A stretch of 64,000 nucleotides of DNA from Apostichopus japonicus (lineage: Eukaryota > Echinodermata > Holothuroidea > Aspidochirotida > Stichopodidae). The notes below the pieces were generated by a model, which searched no databases, was not told where the DNA came from, and was given only the letters and a program-made list of their open reading frames with translations. Positions 23,801-36,278 of the stretch are shown here, piece by piece. Made by a program: the position numbers and the translations under genes. Numbering within the stretch: the first letter of the stretch is position 1; the number at the start of each line of letters is the position of its first letter. The DNA is taken from the NCBI RefSeq assembly GCF_037975245.1, contig NC_092565.1, forward strand, positions 1,992,499-2,056,498. Reading direction: 5' to 3'.

Positions 23801-25345
23801 CTAAACAGAAAATAGATAATTTCACTTTCATGATAATGATTGAAGAAGAAGAAAAGAAGTACACTAGTGTAATGTACCAAGATGCACTAAACACTGATGT
23901 ACATCATGAAATGAAACCATGGTGATCGTATTTGTACTCTTTGGTTCAGAGAATAAATGTTCATACTGTGATGGAATTCCCATGAAAGTATCTTTTATAG
24001 TTTGTTAAGAACAGGATTTGAAAGAACCACTTGTCTATTCATGGAGGCTGCCATATTGTATACAAAATTGATGATTTTTTTTCTTCAATTTTCTCCCATC
24101 TGGAAACTATCATATCCTACAGTAGTCCTACAGAATGTGCAGTATGGACTAATAGTGTATATTGACAAATAATATAGCTAAGGAAAGGGATGTATACAAA
24201 TTTTAAGACAATGACATCATCATGTCTATTCCTTGCTCACACCCTAGCCCTGTCTCCTTTATTTCAAGTACAAGTGTGACTTCTTTCCCTTCAATAACCC
24301 TGCAGTGCACGAATACAAGTATTACCACATATGGAACTTCGCCTTTAACCTTTTCAACAGACTGTGTTGCCTTTAGAACATATAAAATAATTAATCACAA
24401 CTTTAACCTTATACTCAGGGGAGAGTTTGCTGACAGTGGAGGGCAAGTTTGCGAGGTGCACGTTGACTGTCAACCACATATATAGCCTAGCCTTTTAAGT
24501 TCTACTAGTAATGTACATATAACCGTATTCCTTTGGATTTGAACAGTTACAGTTTTACCTTAGACAGGCCTGTAGCCACAGTGGAGGGGGGTTGTTACAT
24601 GAATCCCCCCTTTTTTTTAAGTTTCTGAAATGATAAGGTTGTAAATATACAGCAAATAGAATACAAATATAGGTGAAAAAATGGAGCAGTTTGCATCATT
24701 TGGCATCTAAAACCGCTCGCTTTAAACCCCTCCCTAGGTGTGCCCCCTCCACCAGGACCCCCACCCTAATTTTTTAATGTGTACAACATATTGTCATTCG
24801 TTATGTGTAACGCAATTGTCATTCGTTTTTGTAACACCCAAAAATGTGTTACTCTTGCTAAATATATGCCTTACAACTTACAACTCTTAGAAATGCATTG
24901 CAGCATGCTAAATGTTTCTAGACCTTGATCTTTGGGGGAAGTTTGTGAAGGGGCTACGAGATTGGAATTTAGAGAGGAGAATCTGCCAGGGTTTGTATAT
25001 CGAGGGGACGAGTTTGCTAGACTGGCAACTGGTCATTATTAATAATAACATGCCTACTGGTAGATAACGGTATGTATGTGGCAATATTACTAGGCCTAGC
25101 CTAGACCTACAGTAATTCTATTTCTCAACCTAGATAATGTAGGATGGTGACTTCGAAGTTCGGCCACTTAAGACTTAAAACACCCCAAAACTAAATCTTC
25201 TGGTATAAATCATTTGAAAATATACTTCATATGGTGGGAGAATTTTGTTATAGTACGATACACGGCCAAACTTTCTTTCCTGCAAACTGTTTTCACGTTG
25301 TTTTCCAAGAAGATTCTTCGTGATTGTGGAACTGGTATTTCTTGC
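23801..25345. other. No gene recognised
   Basis: This stretch should contain the 5' exon(s) of the minus-strand integrase-core gene, but no exon could be identified. A C/G-run-rich patch at 24547-24770, beginning CAGGCCTGTAGCCACAG, resembles the end of a hAT-like MITE, but no second end or target duplication was found. Confidence 0.4.
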
Positions 25346-25349
25346 TAGA

Positions 25350-25628
25350 GTATTGCGAAGTTCGGACGCGCAACCCACAGTGTGGCGATGGTGATAAAAT
25401 TGGGGGCGCAGTTGCTTTTTCAGTAATTATAACAGACTTCATAGATCTTCGTCATTTTATTGACAAATATGTAAGTAATTTCTTGCACACGGGTCATTTT
25501 GGAGAGAAAATAACTGTAGCTTCGTACTTTTTGGTGAAATTTGACTCTTCCTGTAGATTTTCATGGTGAAATCGTGTATTTCTTAAGGGTGGCCGATCTT
25601 CGCAGTATGGCGAACTTCGCAATACTGA
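25350..25628. repeat. Short inverted-repeat-ended element
   Basis: AGTATTGCGAAGTTCG on the left matches the complement of CGAACTTCGCAATACT on the right, about 280 bp apart. This could be a small foldback element or a regulatory palindrome pair. No convincing target duplication is seen. A related GAAGTTCGG occurs at 25153. Confidence 0.4.
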
Positions 25629-25879
25629 CTATACTACTACTAGGCAGACGTACCATGCACTGCACTTTGAACATCTTTGTTTCGAAGGTTGTATTCTTTC
25701 CTCCGACTCTTTACAGTCCTTTCAGAGCATCCCAAGTACTCTGCAATCTTCCTGTTCGTGTAACCCAAGTAAATATATTGCTTAAATTGGTCGATTTCCG
25801 CCATGTCTGTCGACTAATGGCTCAGTACTGTAAATATTAATTGTTATACGTGCGTATAGTAGAAGTTAGCATTTGCGAC

Positions 25880-26376
25880 GCAAGTTGAATTTCGAGCGAA
25901 AAGTTATTTCATTTACATCACGTTGAGCAATTGTTGAACAGCGCCGATGGCAACAACGTAAGTTTAGACAACGGAACCAACTTTAGACGGCAACGTAGGT
26001 TTAGACAACAACGTAAGTTTAGACAACAGAACCAACTTTAGACGGCAACGTAGGTTTAGACAGCAACGAAAGTTTAGACAACAACGTAAGTTTAGGCAGC
26101 AACGGAAGTTTATAGACAACAACGAAAGTTTAGACAACAACGGAAATTTAGGCAACATCGTAAGTTTAAGCAGCAACAAAAGTTCAGGCAACAACGGAAG
26201 TTTAGGCAACAACAAAAGTTTAGACAACAACGTAAGTTTAGGCAACAACGTAAGTTTAGACAACAACGTAAGTTTAGGCAACAACATGGTAAAAACAGCA
26301 GCAACAACTTTAGTTTAGACAGCAACAAACTTAGTTTAGACAACGAAATAAGATTGCCCTTTTCGCGTTCCATAGT
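25880..26376 (-). repeat. 18-bp tandem repeat element, copy 2 (inverted)
   Basis: Here the 18-bp array appears in the opposite orientation, about 25955-26345, with units near AAGTTTAGACAACAACGT. It has the same edges as copy 1: the complement of CCATCGGCGCTGTTCAACAA at the left and TTGCCCTTTTCGCGTTCC at the right. Open frames here are again low-complexity repeat peptides. Confidence 0.85.
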
Positions 26377-27678
26377 GACATAGATTGTTAGCATGCATGC
26401 CATGAAATTTCAAAGAAAAAAACTAAGAAAATGTGATACTAGTACTGATCATAGTGGTGGTACTACACCCAGCTGTTTTGCTCTTTCTGCAGGGGTAGGA
26501 GTCCACATAGTCTAAAATCCAACACAGGACTAACAAAATGTAGGGTGACGTGTGGGTTACTAAATTGCCATAAAAAGAGAAAGTGGTGAGCTTGTAATGA
26601 TTTCTTTACCATAAGTCAGCTCATACACAGCTCAACATGACAATGTTCACCTATATGCAACCAAGGTAAGGATATCATGTCTGTCTGACATAAGTCTATC
26701 TGTCTGTCAGCCTGTCTCTGTGTCCAAATTTGGAAAGATTCTTCTTTTCACTCAGTGTCCAATGTAACTGGATAAAATGTGATGAAGTTGGATGGTTTGG
26801 TATCTGTGTTGTTCATGAGCTTGTGATCAAGGTCATGCATGGCAGATGATGTGTCATAGATATGCCTGGGATATTCAAAAATTTGAATGGGAGCCTACTT
26901 CTAGAGATTATTAACATGTGATTATATTTAGTTTGCAATGCCTGATCAAGATTCGTATTGTTCTCTAGTCCTGATAGTTTGTGAGAATTGAATTACTTGA
27001 GGCCTGATCAAAAGTCGTGTAGGGTTCCCCTCATTTTGTGTTCAAAATATCGTGCTTCATGTAAGCATGCATGTTTTGTAGGATATGGGTTTGTCTCCTG
27101 CACAGGTACAAATGTGTACAATAGATCTGCATGCAAGTAGTCAAGTAATACTGTGTAACATTGTCTGGAGTGGTCTATATATGCTACACCCAGTACTTTC
27201 ATTGAATGAAACAAGTTCTCTGTCTGAATTCCAAGTAATTAACCACCTTTAGGGATGCAGCTATCTGGATAAAATACTGATATTGAGCTGCCTGTTATAA
27301 CCATTGCCTAAATGAGTTAATCTTCTATTCTTCTTTGTTTTGCACGCAACATCACCTGAGAACCAGGGTACAACCCAAAACAAAAGCCAATAGAGTATGG
27401 AAGAAAGTCAAGGGTACACCAGAAGTCAGCAGATACAAAGAGCAAGCAGATGACAAAAATAGGATGGAAGCTGAAGGTGCTACAATCAGGCAGGAGCATA
27501 AGAAGGTCATGGTCAGGCACATTTTGACTGAAATCAAGAAAATGGTAAAAAACTGAAATACTGTAGCAGTGACAAAAGGCTATCATTTGCAGTGAGAGTG
27601 TTTATACATACAATTTCTTGATATGTCAGTTATATACTGCAGAAATTTCAGTGGAAGACTGATGAATATAACAATCTG
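26377..27678. other. No firm gene
   Basis: A lysine/glutamate-rich open frame at about 27341-27556 ends in a stop just before the MITE at 27679. It could be a terminal exon, but no acceptor or family match is convincing. Nothing else is recognised. Confidence 0.3.
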
Positions 27679-28036
27679 CAGTGGTGTAGGAAGGTACTTT
27701 TGAGTGGGGGGGGGGCTGAAGACTGATGGCCGGCCTGGGGAGGGGTCTAAGGGGAGGGGGTATCCCCCTCCCCTTTGGAAATTTTTTGCATTTCCAGGTG
27801 GCCTCAGATGCAATTTGGTGCAATATATAGCACACTTCAACACCCACTCCATTGTGTAAATAATTTTGCATTTTTACCTGGCCTTAGATGCAATTTGGTG
27901 CTCCAAATGAGATTTTTTTCTCATTTGGAGATGAAAAAGGGGTTTTCTGACTTGCGAAGCATGGGGGCGGAATGATACTTCCGCCCCCCATATATTTTAC
28001 TGGAGGGGCTGGTGCCCCCAGGTTCCTACGCCCTTG
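27679..28036. mobile_element. hAT-like MITE
   Basis: The left end CAGTGGTGTAGGAA and right end (complement CAAGGGCGTAGGAA) are terminal inverted repeats. They are flanked by an exact 8-bp duplication ACAATCTG (27671-27678 and 28037-28044). The interior has two copies of a motif GGCCTCAGATGCAATTTGGT / GGCCTTAGATGCAATTTGGT. No coding capacity is seen. Confidence 0.85.
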
Positions 28037-28833
28037 ACAATCTGTATGCAAATAGAAAAAAATTAGGGCTGCATATTGTTTCACTCCCATCTGTAGGTAT
28101 GACATTGCAGGTGTTATCATGGCTGCTAATTAAATAGTCTTTCACTTATGTTTTTAATGCCTGAGTAGGACTCCAATGACATCACCAATGAAAAAACTCT
28201 AAAGCAACATTCCCATGCAAGAAGAATTAAGATGCAAACTCTAACCAATTTCCCCCATATGATAGATCTTGCATGGAACCGCTACATACCTCCACATTTT
28301 TTACTATAGAAAAATAAAAGTGGAAATATTAGTGTGATATCGTTGCAATTAACACAGAGGAAAAATCTTCACTGTTCCTATTCTTTTTATTAATATCCAA
28401 CTAGGAAGCTAGAGTGATGTGATTTCAGTAGTAGTGGGTGAGGGAATTTTCTGCTTCTGTACTGAAGAACAGCAAAGTCATCTTTCATAGTATTAAACAA
28501 AAAACAACGATCACAAACAAATTTACCACAAAAGTCATAACCAGAGAAGCAGATTGACTCTGTGATGTTGCATGTAAATTCCAGTTACTGTATTCTTTCA
28601 TCAGTAGAGATTACAAGCATGTCCCCTATGATATCGTTGACTCAAATAACTAGCAATTCAATAATGCACCTGAAAATTGCAATGAATTATCATTGGGGTA
28701 TTGTTGTGGAAAACAAAAAGGGATTACATCTATTTTTTGCACATCTGTTTGTGTGTGTGTTAGATTGTTGAGGGTGCTTTAATGTTTGTTCGTATTACTG
28801 GGAGTAATGTAATTGTTATTCATTTCTTTCCAG

Positions 28834-31800
28834 TGTTTTCTTCTTCAAAAGTTGGACTATGAAACAATGTTCATTGCCATACATACCAAGCAAAATCTCC
28901 ATAGTTCAGGAACTACTGAAGGCCAAAAGTTTTTAGATAAAGAGGTAGAAATCTTACGAAACTTTTGACTGAGTGTTATAGGTATGCAAAAACAATTTCA
29001 GTTTTGAGTCAGGGGCGGAGCTAGGGGTATTGGTCAGGAGGGGCGAGAATTTCTGTAGGGGCGCTTTCGACACTATCTAAGCGGAGCGCCACCACTGGTT
29101 GGCGCGTAGCGTACAGAAATTTTTTGAGTAAAGATACTCCCTAGATTGCCGGAAATGACCCTTTCTGGGCCTGGCTAATTTGCAGAAAAACAAAGAATAA
29201 ATAAGTGTCATCGCCAAATTACACCAACAAACTGTGACAAATGTCAATAGGTAGATGAGAGCGCAATAAAAAAGTCAATAATCGCGAATAATTAAAAAGT
29301 GGTTAAGAGCTGAAAAGGGCGCCAGCAGTCCATTTGAGTCCGTCAGGGGGGGCATCCGCCCCCCCTGACTGTATGGACGCTCCGCCACTGTGTTGAGTGA
29401 CTATTCATTGCAGTTATTTATTAGTCAAGTTTTGTGGCATAGAGACTTTAAATGCCTGGAAGTCAGATTGCTTTGACTTCATCCCTCTTATCGACCTTTC
29501 AAATTGTAGCAAACCAAGAAAAGAAAAGAGTTGCTGAGGTAAATTTGAAGTAGCAAGGAGAATTTCAACACCACAGCAGTAATATGAACAGGTTTTTCAG
29601 TAGAAGTCAAATCCATTAAGTGGTGTAATGTACAGTAGCATAATTATCCAACAAAAATCAACAGCATATGAGGAAGTATTTAAAGGTCATACATTCATTT
29701 TGAAGGTAGATGAAACTTATAATTGTTTTTTTCTTTCTGTTTCATTCAATAGGGGGTAATGCTGATGGTCCTGTTAAAGAAACAACCCGTGCAACACTAC
29801 GTACCAGCGTGCAGGAGCTCTTAACGAAAAATACTGTAAGTAAAACTGACTAACTCACGTTCATCGATTACATCTTGGGAGAGAAATATTAGTGTTGTCT
29901 CATTGTCACTTACTCATTAGCAATGAACAGGAATTTTTTTGATATGATAAAGTCAAATTCCATTCTTTAATTGCTGAGTGAAATACGAACAACTGGAACA
30001 TCAGTCAATCACTTTCCCAATTGTTCACAGTGCTACTTACATTAGCTGCCTAATATTGATTGTTCATCATTATTATGAGCTGCAGATATTAAAATGCAAT
30101 ATTCCATTTTTTCGGCTCATAGTAAAGTATTTACTACACAAACAATACTGTGGTTTCCGTTTAGTTGAAAAAGAAAGTAATTTAGAGAAATTTGATGTCA
30201 AAGTTAAAAGATTCTCACTGACCAGAAACCTGATGCGTACAAGCTAATGAACGTACAGGTCACTGTGTTGTTAGTCTGCAGAGTGTACCGCTAATGCAAA
30301 ACAATAACAATGGACTTTCTTCGTACTTCTCTTAAGGAGTGAGCGATTTATTAACTTCAGTCTTGCAATAAACATGCAGCTACAAGAGAAATAAATGGTT
30401 GTTAGAATTGTTCACACATGGCTACTTGCACTCATTTTGGTTGGCAGTTCTTCAATTACAAGTAAATTATGGTTACAAATCTGCCTCAACGACTGATCAT
30501 ATTTTGTAAGATTCGTTGCCATTATAGGTCACTTTACATAGTGTGCGGAATGATATTGAGGTCTTGCCGCAATTCCAATGCCTACCTTGTGAAAAATATC
30601 AACATTATAGATATGTCTTCATTTGTTGTTGCAATTAATCGTGTTTGCAGTTAGTTTCAGTCAGTGGATGCAGTAATAATTGAATCCAAGAAATACAAAG
30701 CTTTGCAGGGTATGTCTCAGTCTTGCTGCCATAAAGTAAGGCTTTCAGCAAGTTACAACTCCACAAAAGCAGATACACAAGCAATTGGAACACCACAGAA
30801 AAAAAATGCCTGATGGATTCCTTATTACACATTTTAAGAGTTTCAAAAGAGAAAAATGCAATCTTTTACCGTCTCAGTAAAATATATAACATGCTCACAA
30901 TGCAAATCATCCGTACACAGTGTTATAGCTGTTGTTGTTTGTTTTGCTAAAGAGAACTACGTCACACAGGACCTCCTTGTGTAGCAGTGTACAACTATCT
31001 TTTGTAACATGATCTATTTTTAATGCACTTATGGGATAAATCACAGCTGAAGCTAAACAATTGAGTATGCACATTAGAATAACAATTAGGCAATCGTGGC
31101 TAATGAGTTTAGGCATACTGTATATCAAAATTATGGAGACAACCTGTAGAGGGCCTCTGCGTAGACACTGACCTTGACGTGTTTTTGTAGACAGATTAAC
31201 GAGAGTGGGCTACAGGGAGGTGTGCAAGGGGATGGTATTCGAGCACAATTGGCATGGATAATTTCAAATGGTATAGCAAACATGCCAAATATTCAAAGCA
31301 TACTTCCAGCCTACCAATAAGGATGACTATCTCCATTAACAGAAGGCCCCAAAATGGAAGTAATCAGACTGTGCAAGAAGTATCGATCTAGAATAGCCCA
31401 TTATTCTTCCTAAGGTAAATGAAAAAAAGCTTAAACTCTTCGCTGGTTGAATAAGTCATATTTTCTCTCATCCCCATTGTCTATAACCTGTCCGTATAAA
31501 CCTGGATTTACCTAGATGACTAAGTGACATGAAAACAACGGTCAGCCTGGCATATGAAAGATATTGCTTATACCACCCACAGACTGAAATATGACGGTAA
31601 TTATGACCAGGGTCAAAAACTTGACGTACAAAATGTAAAAATTCTGAGTTTAGAAGTAAACATCTAACATAACGCCAATTCGTCCCAAGGAAACTATTCG
31701 GAACAATGTATCCTCTGTCCCAGTCATCGTTTCTGAAGTGTGCTGAACATATTTTTGCCTGCATACGGTGGGAAACCTGGGAGCGAGAAGGCTTTGCGAG

Positions 31801-32628
31801 TTCTCGTTACAAAATAAATCCAAAGCCTGCAGCAATTGTCGTCGGCTTGATGACTGGGGAAACACAAAGAAACTAAACCTTTGGTACTAAAAAGTGTACT
31901 GGCAACCTCCTACAACATAAATCATTGGCATTTTGATACTAAAAGTATATATATGACAGAGTGTCGTACAGGCATAATGTAAGTGCTGAAGTGAATAGCT
32001 GGTTCGAAGGTTTTCCGCAAACGACTCCGCACATCTACGTCACAGGGTGACCTACAGTCACTTGAGCGCTTAGGAATTTTTGCGAAAATAGGAATTCCTT
32101 GTCCGAAAGTGCTAGGTTTTACTGAGTCCCATAATAAAATAATGCAATGTGTCATAATGGAAGTGAAAAGATGTAACATAAATTTGAACAGATTAGAGGA
32201 TGTAGGAAAACCACCAGCTATGCATGTTAAAGGAATTAAAAAAATTTTAACTTAGGAAACTTGCAAAGCTTTAATGTTGGGAAGGTTCCCAGTGAATAGA
32301 ACAGTTCTTGTGTGTTAATATACACTGGTAGCTGGATTGAGGCATGAACTCGAGTTTATCATGTGAACTAGTAAACTATGTTACTAGCTATCTGATTTAA
32401 GGCACATTGCTATCCCTGCAACATTTTAAGGACACATGTTTGATTTATATGATCACAGATGCAGGTACGGGCAGAAGAGCAATGAGCTACAAGCAGCTTG
32501 CTATGGGGAATATTGTGGTAGATGGTCTGCCACCTGGTATTACCTGTAAACGACCGTCTGCGTATGGAGTCGATGATCTGCAAGCAATATTACGCAGCCA
32601 AAATAGTATTCACAGCTATATACTTTGA
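28834..32628 (+). CDS. Possible GTF2I-like repeat protein, partial exons
   Basis: Three stretches look exonic. (a) 28834-28968 follows TTTCCAG and encodes LDYETMFIAIHTKQNLHSSG before a stop; its membership is doubtful. (b) 29754-29836 lies between AATAG and GTAAGT and encodes TLRTSVQELLTKNT. (c) About 32431-32628 encodes SYKQLAMGNIVVDGLPPGIT and RPSAYGVDDLQAIL, then a stop. The third closely resembles the second half of GTF2I I-repeats (YK ... V.GLP.GI.F..PS.Y....L..IL), and the second could be the helix before it. The middle of the repeat is missing between them, so an exon may be unidentified. The exact acceptor of the last exon is uncertain (32431 keeps phase 0). In vertebrates such repeats bind DNA. 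Assignment here is tentative. Confidence 0.35.
29010..29390 (+). mobile_element. Non-autonomous hAT-like element (family B), complete
   Basis: The left end CAGGGGCGGAGC and right end (complement CAGTGGCGGAGC) are flanked by TTTTGAGT (29002-29009) and TGTTGAGT (29391-29398), an 8-bp duplication with one mismatch. It carries the shared core module near 29073-29180, with the palindrome GCGCCACCACTGGTTGGCGC. Confidence 0.85.
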
Positions 32629-34243
32629 ATGGGTGTGGTATCAATGCACTCAACTGGTTAGATGAGGTAACAATATATCCCAAACAACTCTGACAGCAGA
32701 AAGAGATATCCTGATGCTTCCATGGGAGATTTACAGTAAATATACGAACCAGTGCTTGCCACCAATGGAGAATAAGGTAATTTGACGTTGTTCTTTGCCA
32801 AGCAACAAATTTGAATGTTTTATTATGAAATATGCCCCCCTATCCACCTCTCTTCCCTTATAAGTGTCTTTAATACATTGTAACAACCTATGCACAACAT
32901 TTAAATGGACTGAATATGCTATTGACGTGCTCAGTGTATCTAGATAGCATTTCAGTAAGCTTTCCTTTAGACTACTGTACATACTGTTACAGTGAGGCTG
33001 TGGTTTACAAATCCCGATGATCCAGCTTTTGGCAAAGAAAACCTTCAATTCTCTTCTCTTATTCTAAGTAACTTAACAGTTGCACTGGAGTGACATGCAA
33101 TATCAGTTGAGCATTTGCCAAACAGTTCAGGAATACATTGGGGTATGTCCTGTAGGTCAGTTTGGGAGGAATCAGCTGAGCTAAGCAAAAGTACTTTTCA
33201 TCACATTTCAGGGCCAGAGACGAAAAAGCCCTCCCTGCTGACCCTTCTCTGGGTGATGTTTCTGCAGGTAGGGCAAGCCAGACCAAGGAGACTGTGATCA
33301 GGGATACCAATAATACCTGCAAGTATCATAAATGCACCCAAATTGGTCAAGCATATCAAAATTGGTGACTGGAAATGTTGTTGCAGACATAGACCTGGTT
33401 ACTGCTTACACAGTATTGCTCATATGTGTATTTACTCACTGCACCGTGCATACTGAAATCTCTGAAAATACATCTTTATGGACCTAAAATAATAATTGGA
33501 TAGAATTCTGTTGTGGTTTATGTAGTGAAGTCAAATTTTGTTGTTTGTACCCTTATGTGTTACGTAATAGGCTGTATGTAGCGAAAGTTTTGCACATAGC
33601 TTTTGCACGTGTGTTTGCAGTTCTGTACACGCTGTGATTATGGTTAGCAGCGTCTTTGCAGAGCTCCGGGGTTCGCCACGTAAACCCCTTAGTATTTCGT
33701 AATTTTATTACTCTCAGGTCATAAATTGCCCAGAGATACCTATATCTGGACTGCCTGGTTGTCCGTGAGGAGATGTCCCCCTTCTAAGAGGCAGGATGCC
33801 TCAGGTTTTGGCTGGTTTTCGGCTTCGGACGAGAAGCCACTGGTTTTCCAAGATGGCGGTTCTACCAATATGCAGCGAGCTGGCGAGAGAGTGACTTCCG
33901 CACCTGATACAGTCTTGATGTCTGCATTCTCGATGTCTGCGATCTTATGTGCTGCGAGCGTAGAGAAGTCTTCTTTTCCGCGAGCGAGCTGACCTCAGTT
34001 TAGTAAGAGATTAAGTGTTCAGTTTTGTTTATAAGTGCTGTACGTCACCCTTTTGTTAGTTAATTGAATTGTAGTTTTAAGTGTTGCCCTTTGGCTAGGC
34101 TGTGCTTTACTGTACAAAGTACATGTTAGGTTATGTTTTTGGACCGTGGTCCTACGGGTTCATAGCGTGTCTTGTTTATCGTTAAGTACGTGGGTGCTCT
34201 TGCGTACTATTATACTGTAGTGTTACTGTTAAGTGTTAGGTTA
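32629..34243. other. No gene recognised
   Basis: No domain or convincing exon is seen. The part from about 33600 to 34243 is richer in CpG and GC than its surroundings. It is contiguous, across the insertion at 34244-36278, with sequence that reaches an AATAAA at 36852. It could be an unrecognised transcript or retroelement. Confidence 0.35.
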
Positions 34244-34939
34244 CAGGCGCGTATCCAGGATTTTCAAACCCGGGGGGCGCGAATTACTATCTAAGCGGAG
34301 CGCCACCATCGGTTGGCGCGCAGCGTACAAGAAAATTTCTTGTTTTGAAACCCCCCCCCCAGATCACCGGAAACGGCACTTCTCGGGCTTGAAATGACCA
34401 ACCAGATGTACACTTTTTGCCTGAGAACCAAGTATTTCCTAATAGTTTTTTTTTTTCCATCCATAACCTTTTTGAAGATTGTCAACCCGGCACATATCAT
34501 GTTCGACCTGATCGCATCTCCTGTGGGTCTTTGCTTTTGTAGGTGATTCTACGTCGCGGCCCACAATACCCGTCAGCCCCACTTTTCAAGGTTTTAAGCC
34601 CCATATTTGTTCAGAATTTGAAAATTCACATTTCTCGTGAATAAACTCACTTGAAAACATACCCATAATCTTGTACAAAATTTCATCTATGGACAACCAA
34701 TATAGAAAAAACTTCCTTCAACCCCTAACAGACCGGTCAAAATTTGCATGAGTAGAGGGAAGTGTGATGTAGAATTTTTGGTCAGAAATTTTCGAAAATT
34801 CAGACACAGTTTATTTATTGGTGTACAAATATTAAAACCTGTTATAACGGCTATTATAAAACTTGATTGAAGGAAATGAAAAAATAGCAGTTATTTCCGA
34901 AACCGAACACTACACACATAGGCGTAGGAGGCGCGGCGG

Positions 34940-35313
34940 CAGTGGCGGAGCTAGGGGTATTGGTCAGGAGTGGTGAGAATGGTCTGAAGGGGCACTTTCG
35001 ACACTAAGCGGAGAGCCACCACTGGTTGGCGCGTAGCGTACAGAAAATTTTTGAGTAAAGGTACTCCCTAGATCGCAGGAAATGACCCTTTCCGGGCCTG
35101 GCTAATTTGCAGATAAACGAAGAATAAGGTGTCATCGCCAAATTACACCAACAAAATGTGACAAATGTCAATAAGTAGATGAGAGCGCAATAAAAAAGTC
35201 AATAATCGCGAATAATTAAAAAGTGGTAAAGAGCTGAAAAAGGCGCCAGCAGTCCATTTGAGTCCGTCAGGGGGGGGGATCCGCCCCCTGACCATATGGA
35301 CGCTCCGCCACTG
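34940..35313 (+). mobile_element. Non-autonomous hAT-like element (family B), nested copy
   Basis: The ends CAGTGGCGGAGC and (complement) CAGTGGCGGAGC are flanked by an exact 8-bp duplication CGCGGCGG (34932-34939 and 35314-35321). The element sits 23 bp inside a family A terminus, showing that A was present first. Confidence 0.85.
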
Positions 35314-35577
35314 CGCGGCGGGGGTGCAGGCCCTGATTCGCCATTACTAATGTAAAAGAGAGTTTTGACATAATTGGACCTCCATGCTTTTTATACATCT
35401 ACATGAGACATGTCGTTGTTTATATTAGCATCCTGCGGTATACTGCGCAATTTTAACGGACCGTACGGTACATGATGGCATGCGATGTAATAACCGATGC
35501 TTGCTTATATGATATTGACATGAACACGTTGAACGCGCGGGTTATTTGGTTATTTGCTGTTTGCGTTACAAATTCGA

Positions 35578-35760
35578 ACAGGCGCGTAGCGAGAAATTTG
35601 CCAAGGGACGGGCGAAGCCTGTAGGCAAATTATCTAAGCGTAGCGCCACCATAGGTTGGCGCGAAGCGTACAAGAAAATTTTGGCCGAAAATGTCTCCCA
35701 GATCGCTGGAAATGACACTTCCCAGGCCTTGTAAGTTGCCTGTAAGCACTTTCTATTTTG
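35578..35760 (+). mobile_element. MITE end with shared core module
   Basis: This starts CAGGCGCGTAGCGAG and carries the module from TATCTAAGCG through the GCGCC...GGCGCG palindrome to GGAAATGACACTTCCC. The reverse-oriented counterpart ends near 37508 (GCAAGGCGCCTG). Its second end is not resolved. Confidence 0.55.
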
Positions 35761-36063
35761 AAATTACTTAGCGATATCATTTAAAAAATGCTGAATGGGG
35801 GGGGGGCGGGCGGTCGCCCCCATCCTAAAATGCGTCATGTTCCCCGACGACACGGTCGAGTTCGAGACCAGCCACAGTTGGTTTCATAGCACAATTCTAC
35901 ACACGCGTTATGATAGACCATATATAGTATATATATAGATCATTAGTGAGAGAGGAAAATGGAAACGTCAAAAAATGGAGTTGTCGGTGTGAGGGGTAGG
36001 GTGAGTCACACTTTTACGAAATCATTGATCCGTCACTGGCTACCCTTCAGCGCTGTAATGATG

Positions 36064-36236
36064 TCACTGTTCCTCTTTCTCTCCCCGGTGTCTTCGCGTT
36101 TTTCGTTTACTCCCTCCTTTTCTCCTTTTTCTCTTTTTCTTCTTTTTCTTTTCCCTTCCTTCCTCTCCTTCTCCTCTTTTTTCCCCTCTTTTTTCCTTTT
36201 TTCTTCTCTTTTTTTCTCTTCTCTTTTTCTTACCCG
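36064..36236 (+). repeat. Long polypyrimidine tract
   Basis: About 170 bases are almost entirely C and T on the plus strand, chiefly runs such as CTTTTTCTT and CCTTCC. This is near the right end of the family C element. Open frames on either strand here are low-complexity artefacts. Such tracts can form intramolecular triplex DNA. Confidence 0.7.
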
Positions 36237-36278
36237 GGGGGCGTGCGCCCCCAACGCCCCCCCCTGGATACGCACCTG

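Larger units (their letters stand above)
34244..36278. mobile_element. Composite hAT-like element (family C) with nested insertions
   Basis: The left end CAGGCGCGTATCCAGG and right end (complement CAGGTGCGTATCCAGG) are near-perfect terminal inverted repeats. A 5-bp GGTTA lies directly outside both ends, shorter than the usual 8 bp. Inside are the core module (34287-34390), the start of a family A end at 34917 (CATAGGCGTAGGAGG), a complete family B element in that end (34940-35313) and a further module copy from about 35578. No transposase is seen. A related fragment lies at 45970-46590 in reverse orientation. Confidence 0.7.

Noticed and set aside
27341-27556. Terminal exon of an unknown gene
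   Set aside because: The composition is suggestive (KANRVWKKVKGTPEVSRYKE), but no acceptor, upstream exon or family match could be supported.
32731-33048. A 105-codon minus-strand open frame
   Set aside because: No domain, Kozak or splice support. Its length is within chance expectation for AT-rich DNA of this size.
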